A DNA stretch of 56,555 bases from Streptomyces carpinensis (GTDB lineage Bacteria; Actinomycetota; Actinomycetes; Streptomycetales; Streptomycetaceae): assembly GCF_002154505.1 (NCBI RefSeq), contig NZ_MUBM01000072.1, positions 1-56,555 of the forward strand, read 5' to 3'. Below, piece after piece: positions 43,391 to 52,700 of the stretch. Made by a program: the position numbers and the translations under genes. Below the pieces are notes generated by a model that made no database searches, had not been told where the DNA came from, and saw nothing but the letters and a program-made list of their open reading frames with translations. Every line of letters starts with the position of its first letter. Position 1 is the stretch's first letter.

Positions 43391-45274
43391 TTGAAGCGTT
43401 TCCTGATAGCCGTCGCGACGGCGTCGACGATGGCGCTGGTGCCGGCCGTCGCCGCCGGGGCCGAGACCGACCCGCCACCGGGCATCGTCGTGCAGAACGG
43501 CGTGACCCAGCCGGTCTTCGGCAACGACGACGCCATCCGAGAGCATGTCTATGTGGAGTCGGCCTTCGACAGCGACCACGACGGCGAGAACGACCTGATC
43601 TCGCTCGACATCATGCGTCCACGGGCCACCGAGAAGGGCCTCAAAGTGCCCGTGATCATGGACGCCAGCCCGTACTACTCGACGCTCGGCCGGGGCAACG
43701 AGTCCGAACTCAAGCAGGACACCGACGGTGACGGGCTGCTCGACAAGTGGCCCCTGTACTACGACAACTACTTCGTCCCCCGCGGGTATGCGGTCGTGCT
43801 GCTCGACATGGTCGGCTCCCACAACTCCACCGGCTGCCCGACCACGAACGGAACGCCGGACAACCTGAGCGCCAAGGCGGGGATCGACTGGCTCAACGGC
43901 CGGGCGAAGGCGCACGACGCCGCCGGCAACCCCGTCACCGCCGACTGGCACAACGGCCGTACCGGGATGATCGGCAAGTCCTACGACGGCAGCCTCGCCC
44001 TGGCCACCGCGGTGACCGGCGTCGAGGGCCTCTCGACGGTCGTCGACATCTCCGGCCCGTCGGACTACTACAAGTACACCCGCGAAAACGGGGTCGTGAC
44101 CCGGAGCAACCACTACGTGGCCTCGCTCGCCAACACCGTGACCGACCCGGACCGGCGTGCCTACTGCAAAGCGGTGCGGGACGAGATGAGCGCCGCCGAC
44201 GGAGACGCCACCGGCGACTACTCGGCGTTCTGGGACGAGCGCAACTACGTCAAGGACGCCGGGAACGTGCGCGCGAGCGTGTTCATGGTGCACGGCCGCA
44301 ACGACGACAACGTCCGCCCCGACCACTTCAGCGACTTCTGGTCGGCGATCTCGGCGCGGGGCGTGGAGCGCAAGCTGTGGCTGTCCGAGGAGGGGCACGT
44401 CGACCCGTTCGACTTCCGGCGCGCGGAGTGGGTGGACACGCTGCACAAGTGGTTCGACCACGCGCTGTGGAAGGTGCCGAACCGGATCATGTCCGAGCCC
44501 ATGGTCGACCTAGAAAGCGGCCCCGACGTGTGGCAGACCTACCCCACCTGGCCGGTGCCCGGCAGCGCCCGTACCCACCTGTGGTTCCGCGGCGGCGGCG
44601 CCGACGGCGCGGGCGCATTCGGCCTGCAGGCCCTGCCGGGCCGGCCGACCACCGCGTCCTTCGACGACGACCCGGCCCAGACCGAGACGCAGATGATCGC
44701 GGACCTGACCGCGACGAACTCGCATCGACTTGCCTACCTCTCGCAGCCGCTGTCCGAGCCCCTGCACGTCTCCGGCGTCCCGCTGGTGCACATCCAGGCC
44801 TCGGCGGACAAGACGGACACCAACCTGGGAGCGGTGCTCGTCGACTACGGCACCCAGACCCGCGTCGGCTGGGAACGCTCCGGTGAGGGCATCACCACGC
44901 TCAATACCGAGGACTGCTGGGGCGAGAGCAGCGCCGCCGACGACGCCTGCTACAAGCAGACGATCAAGAACGTGATCACCGCCGACCGTGAGCGGGTCAG
45001 CAAGGGCGTCATGGACGCGCTGAACCGTAACTCGCTGACCGAACCCGAGCCGCTCGTGCCGGGTCAGGAGTACGATTTCACGCTGCCGCTGCTGCCGGTC
45101 GATCACGTCTTCCCGGCCGGACACCGCCTGGGCCTGGTCGTGGTCGGCAGCTACCGGAACTACTCCAGCGTCGCCGACCAGAACAGGGCGCACATCACCG
45201 TGAACACCAAGGCCAGCAATCTTGATCTGCCGGTCGTCGGCGGCCGACAGTCCGCCGCCCGCGCGGGGTTCTGA
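43391..45274 (+). CDS. Secreted X-Pro dipeptidyl-peptidase (S15 family)
   Basis: A 627-residue exported peptidase. It has a signal peptide (MKRFLIAVATASTMALVPAV), an alpha/beta-hydrolase core with nucleophile Ser197 (IGKSYDGSLA), an Asp at 305-306 (HGRNDDNVRP) and His336 (EEGHVDPF), then the C-terminal jelly-roll domain of S15 enzymes (from about 400). It would cleave Xaa-Pro dipeptides from peptides outside the cell, complementing the two large endopeptidases in this window. TTG 43391 has AGGAG upstream. Confidence 0.9.
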   Translation: MKRFLIAVATASTMALVPAVAAGAETDPPPGIVVQNGVTQPVFGNDDAIREHVYVESAFDSDHDGENDLISLDIMRPRATEKGLKVPVIMDASPYYSTLGRGNESELKQDTDGDGLLDKWPLYYDNYFVPRGYAVVLLDMVGSHNSTGCPTTNGTPDNLSAKAGIDWLNGRAKAHDAAGNPVTADWHNGRTGMIGKSYDGSLALATAVTGVEGLSTVVDISGPSDYYKYTRENGVVTRSNHYVASLANTVTDPDRRAYCKAVRDEMSAADGDATGDYSAFWDERNYVKDAGNVRASVFMVHGRNDDNVRPDHFSDFWSAISARGVERKLWLSEEGHVDPFDFRRAEWVDTLHKWFDHALWKVPNRIMSEPMVDLESGPDVWQTYPTWPVPGSARTHLWFRGGGADGAGAFGLQALPGRPTTASFDDDPAQTETQMIADLTATNSHRLAYLSQPLSEPLHVSGVPLVHIQASADKTDTNLGAVLVDYGTQTRVGWERSGEGITTLNTEDCWGESSAADDACYKQTIKNVITADRERVSKGVMDALNRNSLTEPEPLVPGQEYDFTLPLLPVDHVFPAGHRLGLVVVGSYRNYSSVADQNRAHITVNTKASNLDLPVVGGRQSAARAGF

Positions 45275-45275
45275 G

Positions 45276-45425
45276 GAGCGCTTTACGCTCGGCCGGGTCT
45301 CGTGCGGCGTCGGCCAGCAGTCGAACGCGGCGGCCGACACCGGTAGCCGGGTCCTGTGGATGGACAGCACCACGGCCGACACCGACCTGGTGATCCGAAG
45401 CCGCCCGGCGGGCAACTGCGACTGA
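45276..45425 (+). pseudogene. Fragment of a secreted-protein C-terminus
   Basis: The frame ERFTLGRVSCGVGQQ, then AAADTGSRVLWMDSTTADTD, VIRSRPAGNCD and a TGA stop looks protein-like but lacks a start or body. It follows the S15 gene directly and is not part of that family. Origin unknown. Confidence 0.35.
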
Positions 45426-45507
45426 GCGTCACCTTCCGCGCGACCACGGATGAACGGACCGGCCCCCGGTGCTCTCCGGACGCTGTCGGTCGATTCGGAC
45501 TCCTGGT

Positions 45508-45547
45508 CACTGCGCCCCGCCGATCTCTTGATCGGCGGGGCGCAGTG
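45508..45547. terminator. Very strong terminator hairpin
   Basis: An 18-bp perfect stem (left arm 45508-45525, beginning CACTGCGCCCC; right arm 45530-45547) around TCTT. It lies between the S15 gene and the convergent P450 gene. Confidence 0.8.
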
Positions 45548-45633
45548 CTGCGAGGTGGCGGGTGCGGGGGCGTCCTCCACGAGGACACGCATGTGGCATG
45601 ACCGCACCGATGAGGTACTCGGCAAGCACAAGG

Positions 45634-46836
45634 TCAGGAATTCCACCGGACCGGCAGCTGACGCGGGCCGCGGATGAGCATGCCCTGGCGCCAGGTCAGG
45701 GCGGCCGGGTGGGCGTCGAGGGCGAGGCCGGGGCAGCGTTCCAGCAGGGCACGGATCGCGATCCGGGCCTCCAGGCGAGCGAGCGGCGCGCCGAGGCAGT
45801 AGTGGATGCCGTGGCCGAAGGCGACATGACCGCCTGCGGGCCTCCGGATGTCGAAGCGGTCGGGGTCGGGGAAGCGTGCCGGGTCGTGGTTCGCGTCCGC
45901 GAGGGCGACGAGGACCAGCTCACCTCCTCCGGGGATGACTGTGGTGCCGATCTCGACCGGCTCTGTGGTGAACCTGAACGTCGGCGTTTCCACCGGCCCG
46001 TCGTAGCGCAGCATCTCCTCGACCGCGTTGTCGATGAGCGTCATGTCCTCGCGCAGTAAGGCGAGTTGGTCGGGATGGGTCAGCAGGGCCAGTACGCCGT
46101 TGGATATCAGATTGACCGTGGTTTCATGTCCAGCGACCAGCAGCAGCCAGGCGGTACCGCGCAGTTCGTCCGCGGACAGCCGGTCGCCGTCCTCGTCGGT
46201 GGTGCGGATCAGGGCGCTCATCAGGTCCTGGCCCGGGGCCCGGCGCTTGCGCTCCAGCAAGTCGGCGAGGTACGCGGACGTCTCACCCGTCGCCGCCAGC
46301 CGCGCCTGCGGGTCCGGGTCGGTGAGGATCGTGCTGGTCCAGGCGCGGAAGGCGGCCCGGTCCAGCATCGGGACGCCGAGCAGCTCGCAGATCACCGAGA
46401 TCGGCAGCGGGAACGAGAGTGCCTCGACGAGATCGGCCCGCCCTTCGGGAAGCGCCGTCATCGCGTCGAGCAACTCGTCGGTGATCTGCCGCACACGTGG
46501 CGCGAGCCGCTCGATCCGGCGCGGAGTGAACTCGCGGACGACGAGCTTGCGCAGCCGCTCATGGTCCGGTGGGTCGGAGTTGAGCATGTGCGGCCCCGCG
46601 GCCGGACTGGAGATCGGAAAGGAGGGCGAGGCGTTCTTCCACTGCTTGGACAACCGAGGATCGACGAGCGCGGCCCGGCCGGCCTCGTACCCGACGACAA
46701 GCCAGGCCTCCGCACCCTCCGGGATCCGCACCTTGTGCACCGGCCCGCGCTTGCGCAGCGCCGCGTAAACCGGATACGGATCGCGGACGAAGTCCTCGCC
46801 CATCGCGATCAGATCGATCACCTCTGCTGCCGCCAT
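45634..46836 (-). CDS. Cytochrome P450
   Basis: A 400-residue class I bacterial P450. The I-helix oxygen-binding motif is AGHETT (235-240), the ExxR motif is Glu274-Arg277 (EEMLRYDGPVETP), and the heme loop is FGHGIHYCLGAPLARLE with Cys347 as thiolate ligand. The layout fits the CYP105/107-like group; the substrate is unknown. No ferredoxin gene is adjacent. ATG 46836 follows GGGGGCAGGCG. It is divergent from the MarR/efflux operon, which could mean shared control in detoxification. Confidence 0.9.
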   Translation of the reverse strand: MAAAEVIDLIAMGEDFVRDPYPVYAALRKRGPVHKVRIPEGAEAWLVVGYEAGRAALVDPRLSKQWKNASPSFPISSPAAGPHMLNSDPPDHERLRKLVVREFTPRRIERLAPRVRQITDELLDAMTALPEGRADLVEALSFPLPISVICELLGVPMLDRAAFRAWTSTILTDPDPQARLAATGETSAYLADLLERKRRAPGQDLMSALIRTTDEDGDRLSADELRGTAWLLLVAGHETTVNLISNGVLALLTHPDQLALLREDMTLIDNAVEEMLRYDGPVETPTFRFTTEPVEIGTTVIPGGGELVLVALADANHDPARFPDPDRFDIRRPAGGHVAFGHGIHYCLGAPLARLEARIAIRALLERCPGLALDAHPAALTWRQGMLIRGPRQLPVRWNS

Positions 46837-47043
46837 CGCCTGCCCCCGTCTCCCCGTTCGCCCCGACGCTAGCAGTGGGCGACCCTCGGGCGAAGGACGC
46901 ATCCAGCCGAACCGGGCGGGAGACACCTGGCATGTCGCGGACGACGAAGAAGCCCACGGCGACCGTATGAGCCCGAAGACCATGCCATGAGGGCCGGGTG
47001 GAGCCCGAAATGAAAGCACCTACCCGTCTGCCTCCTCGGTAAT

Positions 47044-47075
47044 CGTTCGAACGTGTGGTTTTCGCGGGATATGCT
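47044..47075 (+). promoter_or_regulatory. MarR promoter with overlapping palindrome
   Basis: The perfect 10-bp palindrome CGTTCGAACG (47044-47053) covers a -35-like TTCGAA (47046-47051). TATGCT (47070-47075) lies 18 bp further. Autoregulation by the MarR product is inferred. Confidence 0.5.
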
Positions 47076-47133
47076 TGCGCGGCGCATGCAGTTGCGTGCC
47101 GCAACCAATCGAAGATGCAGGAGTATGACCGAA

Positions 47134-47703
47134 ATGTCGGCCATATCGGCGGGGTCCGGGTCACCCCGTGGCGCCGCGGACACCCCCGGCGTCTTCGAGC
47201 GGCGGAGCGGCGCGGCGCATCTCGCCGAGGCCGTGGAACGGCTCACGCACACGTTCCTCAAGACGCGCCAATACATGATCGACCGCGCCCGCCACGACGT
47301 GGACTGGGCGGCTCTGCTGCTCCTCGCCGAGGTGGTGGCACGCGGCCCGGTGCGGGTGACGGAACTGGCCAAGGCCGTGCAGTCCGACCCGTCCACGGCG
47401 AGCAGGCATGTCTCGCAACTCGTCCGGGGCGGCTTCCTCGAACGGCGCGCGGACGCGATCGACGGACGGGCCAGCGTCCTCACCGCGACGGACCGGGGGC
47501 GCGCGGTGGTCGACGCCCGCAAGGAAGAGCGTGGCAGGCACTACGAGCAGATGCTGAGCGACTGGGACGACGGGGACATGGAGCAACTGGCCGCCTTGCT
47601 CGAACGGCTCCTCGACGACGCCTTCATATACAAGAAGAACGTGCTCGCCGGCCAGGACCGGAACCGGACCCACCCGGCGACCCGAAAGGAATCACACGCA
47701 TGA
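47134..47703 (+). CDS. MarR-family regulator
   Basis: About 189 residues. The winged helix is clear (VTELAKAVQSDPSTASRHVS, then LVRGGFLERRADAIDGRASV), with the MarR wing DGRAS and a dimerising C-terminal helix (MEQLAALLERLLDDAFIYKK). It probably represses the efflux pump whose start overlaps its stop (ATGA at 47700). ATG 47134 is 10 bases after AGGAG; ATG 47125 is the alternative but sits too close to it. Confidence 0.88.
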   Translation: MSAISAGSGSPRGAADTPGVFERRSGAAHLAEAVERLTHTFLKTRQYMIDRARHDVDWAALLLLAEVVARGPVRVTELAKAVQSDPSTASRHVSQLVRGGFLERRADAIDGRASVLTATDRGRAVVDARKEERGRHYEQMLSDWDDGDMEQLAALLERLLDDAFIYKKNVLAGQDRNRTHPATRKESHA

Positions 47704-49424
47704 CGTCCAACGCCGACTCCGCGTCGGCCCCCGCAGAAGCAGGCGCCTCAGGGCAGGCCGTGCCGAGCGGATACTCCCACCGCGAGATCCTGGTGATCCT
47801 TTCGGGCCTGCTGCTGGGCATGTTCCTCGCGGCGCTGGACCAGACCGTGGTCTCCACTGCCATCTACAAGATCGGTGAGAGTCTGCACGGGCTCACCGCG
47901 CAGGCCTGGGTCACCACCGCGTTCCTGATCACCTCGACCATCGCTACGCCGCTCTACGGCAAGCTGTCCGACCAGTACGGGCGCAAGCCGTTCTTCATGT
48001 TCGCGATATCCGTGTTCGTGCTCGGCTCGATGCTGTGCACGCTGTCCACGTCGATGTACATGCTCGCCGCGTTCCGCGCCTTCCAGGGCATCGGCGCCGG
48101 TGGCCTGTTCTCGCTGGCGCTCGCCATCATCGGCGACATCATCCCGCCGCGTGAGCGCGCCAAGTACCAGGGCTACTTCATGGCCGTCTTCGGTACGTCC
48201 AGCGTGCTCGGCCCGGTCATCGGCGGCGCGCTCGCCGGTGCGGGCACGGTCGCCGGCATCGACGGCTGGCGCTGGATCTTCCTGATCAACGTGCCGATCG
48301 GCATTGCCGCGCTGATCGTCGTCGCCAAGGTGCTCCACCTCGACCACCAGCGTCGCGACCACAAGATCGACTACTTCGGCGCGGTGGCGCTGATCATCGC
48401 GCTCGTCCCGCTGCTCATCGTCGCCGAGCAGGGTCGTGAGTGGGGCTGGGGCTCGGGCCGCTCGCTGGTCTCGTACATCGTCGGCGCCGTCGGCATCGTG
48501 CTGTTCCTGCTGGCCGAGCGGCGCGCGGGCAATGACGCACTGCTGCCGCTGCGGCTCTTCCGCAACCGGATGTTCGCCGTGGGCACCGCGCAGTCGTTCA
48601 TCATCGGTATCGGCATGTTCGGCGGCATCACCCTCCTGCCGCTCTACCTCCAGCTGGTCAAGGGCAACTCCCCCACGAAGGCAGGCCTGCTGACGCTGCC
48701 TCTGGTGCTCGGCATCATGCTGCTGTCGCTCGTCTCGGGACAGATCACCTCGCGCACCGGGCGCTACAAGATCTTCCCCGTGATCGGCTGTGTGCTGCTG
48801 GTCGCGGGCATGCTGATGCTCTGGCGGGTGTCGGCGGACAGCGGGCTGGCGTACGTCGACATGGCAATGTTCGTCGTCGGCGCCGGACTCGGTCTGAACA
48901 TGCAGACGCTCGTGCTGGCCATGCAGAACGCGGTCTCCCCTCGGGACATCGGGGTGGCGACCTCGTCCGCCACCTTCTTCCGCCAGATGGGCGGCACCAT
49001 CGGCGTCGCCGTCTTCCTGTCCATCGTCTACTCGCTGGTGGTCGGCAAGATCTCCGACGCCTTCCGGGCCGCGCAGCACACCCCGGCCTTCGAGAAGGCC
49101 GCGTCGGCCCACCCGGACCAGCTGAAGATGCTGACGGACACCAACACCGACGCGCTCAACGACACCTCCTTCCTGGCCAAGCTCGACTCGACCCTGGCCC
49201 ACCCGTTCAAGGTCGGCTTCACCGACTCGATCTCGGTGGCCTTCCTGGTCGGCGCCGCAGTGCTCGTCATCGCCTTCCTGCTCTCCCTGCTGATCAAGGA
49301 GGTTCCGCTGCGCACGTCCGCGGCGGCGTTCTCCAAGGACGAGCAGGAGAAGGCACCCACGGGAACAGCCGGGAACACGGAGGGCGCGGGCTGCCCGGAG
49401 GGCTCCGGCGCCGGCGCACAGTAG
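47700..49424 (+). CDS. 14-TM MFS multidrug efflux transporter (DHA2 family)
   Basis: A 574-residue drug:H+ antiporter. Motif C-like and antiporter signatures appear: LDQTVVSTAIYKIGESL in helix 1, GKLSDQYGRKPFF in loop 2-3, AFQGIGAGGLFSLALAII, and GTSSVLGPVIGGALA in helix 5. Two extra central helices give 14 segments. The tail (KDEQEKAPTGTAGNTEGAG) is hydrophilic. ATG 47700 overlaps the MarR stop, so the pair forms a regulator-pump operon. The codons at the very end and the DNA after the stop are repeated at 27155-27202. Confidence 0.92.
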   Translation: MTSNADSASAPAEAGASGQAVPSGYSHREILVILSGLLLGMFLAALDQTVVSTAIYKIGESLHGLTAQAWVTTAFLITSTIATPLYGKLSDQYGRKPFFMFAISVFVLGSMLCTLSTSMYMLAAFRAFQGIGAGGLFSLALAIIGDIIPPRERAKYQGYFMAVFGTSSVLGPVIGGALAGAGTVAGIDGWRWIFLINVPIGIAALIVVAKVLHLDHQRRDHKIDYFGAVALIIALVPLLIVAEQGREWGWGSGRSLVSYIVGAVGIVLFLLAERRAGNDALLPLRLFRNRMFAVGTAQSFIIGIGMFGGITLLPLYLQLVKGNSPTKAGLLTLPLVLGIMLLSLVSGQITSRTGRYKIFPVIGCVLLVAGMLMLWRVSADSGLAYVDMAMFVVGAGLGLNMQTLVLAMQNAVSPRDIGVATSSATFFRQMGGTIGVAVFLSIVYSLVVGKISDAFRAAQHTPAFEKAASAHPDQLKMLTDTNTDALNDTSFLAKLDSTLAHPFKVGFTDSISVAFLVGAAVLVIAFLLSLLIKEVPLRTSAAAFSKDEQEKAPTGTAGNTEGAGCPEGSGAGAQ

Positions 49425-49444
49425 GAACAACCGTCCGGTGCCAC
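49397..49444 (+). repeat. 48-bp repeat, copy 2, spanning the efflux-pump stop codon
   Basis: 43 of 48 positions match 27155-27202; further related CACCGG-CAGCGG units follow. Confidence 0.8.
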
Positions 49445-49473
49445 CGGGCAGCGGGAACCGCCCGGCGCCACCG

Positions 49474-49511
49474 GACGGGTGGCCCGGCCAGTGACGGCCG
49501 GGCCACCCGTC
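49474..49511 (+). terminator. Terminator of the MarR/efflux operon
   Basis: A 16-bp perfect stem (GACGGGTGGCCCGGCC and its complement) with a 6-base loop. Confidence 0.75.
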
Positions 49512-49682
49512 TGCGCTTGGGGGCGCAAGGCCATAGGCCGTCCCAGCGCATTGGACGCCTCACGCCGGCATTCCCTGCCCATCCCTGACACGGATCACCG
49601 GACTCTCCGTGCGGAAGGCCGCCCACGCCGGAATCACACCCGCCTTGCTCGGCTCATCGACATCGACACCCAAACGACAACG

Positions 49683-49720
49683 TCGGCTCCCAAGACCCAC
49701 AACCAGGTCTTGGGAGCCGA
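49683..49720 (-). terminator. Terminator of the large peptidase gene
   Basis: TCGGCTCCCAAGACC and GGTCTTGGGAGCCGA form a 15-bp stem with an 8-base loop, 77 bp past the stop at 49797 on the minus strand. The rest of 49425-49796 holds no gene. Confidence 0.75.
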
Positions 49721-49796
49721 TGTCGCGCACGGGCCGGGATCGACCCGAGAGCGTCCGCCCGAGAGGGTCCGGGCCCTCACCGCGTGCCGGCCGGGA

Positions 49797-52700
49797 TCAG
49801 TAGCTGAACTGCTGCACCTGCAAGTCGAACGCGCCGTACGTCCAGCCGGTCCGGGTGGACGGGTCGAGCTGGATGGAGTTCATCTGCCCGCCGTGGACCA
49901 GGGACCCGCCGTGTGCGGCGACGGTGAACCCGGAGAGGGTCCGCAGGACGGTGCCCGAGGCGAGATCGATGATCACCAGCTGGCTGGTGGCGTTGCTGTC
50001 CAGGACCAGGGGCTGCTGGTAGCCGAAGTACGCCTGGCCGGGGGGTGTGGGGTACGAGACGACCGCGATCTTGTTCTTGCCGTCGATCGCCATCGACGTC
50101 GGAGCGCCCTGGCGGACGGTGATCGACGCGTCCTGGTCTCCGGTGGCCGTGTCCAGGCCCGTCAGCACCGCCGTCGGCACGATCTTCGTGCTGATCGCCG
50201 TCGCCGACAGGTCGTAGAGGTGGCCCTGGTTGTCGGAGTCGAAGCCGTAACTGCACCCGGGCATCGATCCGGCCTCGGTGACGGCTCGGGTCGTCAAGTC
50301 CACCCGGGGCACGACCATGCCTCCCAGGCACAGGAACGCCGACGCACCCTTCGCCAAGTAGACGGCGCCGGATGACGTGTCGAAGTCCAGCAGGGTGTAC
50401 GTGCCCTTGGGCACACCAGGCAGGTCGGCCGGGATCGGGTCGCCGGAGGTCCCGGTGGCGAGATCGACGGGCAGGACGAGGTCGCTGTTGTCGGAGCCGC
50501 GCAGCAGCACCGCTCCCCGGTCGTGGACGGCGTCGACCCGGCCGGCGACGAACGTGTACTGACCGGCCTTCAGCGTGGTGGAGCCGACGAGCGTGCCGGT
50601 GGCGGTGTTCCACGTCTCCACCCGCACATCGCCGCCCGGTGCCGCCTGGTGCACCGCGAGGGCGCGGTGTGCGTCCCCTGCCACGCCCAGCACCTCGTAG
50701 TCGGAGCCGTTGCCGGCGTCGGAGGCGATGACGGCGCCGTAGTCGCCGGTCGCCGTGGAGTAGCGCCGGAGTTCGGTACCGCCCGAGGTGGTGCGCAGGG
50801 CGGCGACGGAGTCGGAGCCGGCCGCCGCGAAGCTCAGCACGGTGCTGCCGTCGGGGGCGAGCCCGTCGTCGACCGCCAGGGTGGAGGACGGCGAGGCCTG
50901 GCCGACGATGTGGTGGTCCTTGTCCAGGGCGAACACCCGCACGCCGTAGCTGTCGGAGCCGGCCAGGCCGAGCGCCAGGGCGTCCAGGTGCAGCGAGCCG
51001 GAGGTGGCCGGCAGGACCCGGTGGACGACGGAGGGCGTGTTCACGCCGTCGTTGTCGAGCTGGTCGCCGTCCGCGTTGGTGAACGTGTTGACCGAGCCGT
51101 AGACGGTGGGGCCGGGCGCGGAGAACTCGACCTCCGCGTACGCGGCCTGGTGCACGCCCCGCACGTCGTAGTGCAGGTCGAACCCGGGTGCGACCCGGGT
51201 GACCTCGGCCGTGTGGCCCTCGACGCGGTTCTTCCCCGTGAGGGTCGGCGCGGCCGGACGGTCCGCCGCCGTGCCGCCGGCGACCCGGACCGGCGCGAAC
51301 TCGCCGTACCTGACGGCCGTGGGGATGCCGCCGAACCCGGAGGTCGAGATGCCGATGCCGTAGATCCCGCCGCCGCCGGAGAACGCGTCGGCCGGGACGG
51401 TGACGGTGCCCTTGGTGCCGGTGAGCTCCTGGTGCCAGGCGGCGCTGAACACCGGTCCGAGGGTCGGGTTCCAGTGGCCGACGCCGGACACCACCAACTG
51501 CGGTGCAGAGACGTTCTCGACACCGGTCAGGTCGTAGGACACGGTGACCGGGTGCCCCTCGGTGACGACCGCGGGCGCCTTGGGCGCGGTGGCCTCGGCG
51601 TACCGGCCGTCGCTGGGGCCGACGGTCAGAGTGCGGGTGGCGGTGGCGCGGGTGCGGCCGTCGACGGCGACCCGGTAGGTGACCGTCACCCGGCGGTCGG
51701 TGGTGGAGACGTCCGGAAGCCCTGCCGCGGCGAGGAGCTGATGTGGCGTCACCCGGATCGCCGGGCCGTCCGAGCGGAACACGGTCGATCCGACGGTGAG
51801 GGTGTACTGGGCGTGCTCACCGTCCAGGCCCATCACGTCACCAGCGAAGGTGACCGGTCCCACCAGGCCCTCCCCGGTACCGCCGGACGCGGCGTCGCCG
51901 AGGTCGATGCGGTCCTGGTCGGTCGTCTCCGTGAAGTCGCTGCCGAGCCCGCCGATGGTGACCCGGTGCGCGACCGACAGCCTGACGAGGGACGGGGTGC
52001 CCGCGGGGCGGTCCAGTGCCCGCTCGGTGGCCGCGGTGACGTCGATCTGGGGGCCGACGTGCAGCGTCCGGTCGATCTGCGGTGGGGTGGGCACGTCCCG
52101 TCCGGTCTGCTTCAGAACGTCCCTGACCTGGGCCGGAGTCAGGTTGTGCCCGCCGAGCCGGCCGGCTTGCAGGACGACGGCCGCCGCGGCGGCGACCTCC
52201 GGCGCGGACGCGGACGTGCCGCCGTTGAGCGACACGGACACGTCCTGCGCGGAGCCTCCGGCGGGGTGGGAGAACGCGAGGACGTTGTCGCTGGGCGCCG
52301 ACACGTCGACGCGGGTGCCGAAGCCGGAGGAGAAGGTGCCGAAGCCGCTGATCCGGGTCTCGGCGGTGGTCGCGGCGCCGTCCGCCCCCTGGGCGAGGGT
52401 GTCGTCCAGGGTGGTGCCGCCGACGGCTATCGCGCCGCTGTCGGGCACCTTCGACGGGGTGGTGGACTCCGCGTCGTCGTCGATGTTCGTGGCCGACTTC
52501 TCGCCCGGCGCGAGGTCGGTGGGGGTGCTGCCGCCGTCGGGGCCGACGGAGGCGGGGGTGTACAGGCGGGTGCCGTCGTTGGAGGAGATCGACACCACGA
52601 TGCCGTCCCGCTGCACGATGGAGGCGACGACCGACCGGATGAACGGGTCGTCCTCCAGGTAGCGGCCGGGGAAGCCCTCCGCGTCGGTGCCGAAGCCGAG

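Noticed and set aside
45634..49424. P450 plus efflux pump as a natural-product gene cluster
   Set aside because: No biosynthetic core enzyme is nearby; MarR plus DHA2 pump fits drug efflux.
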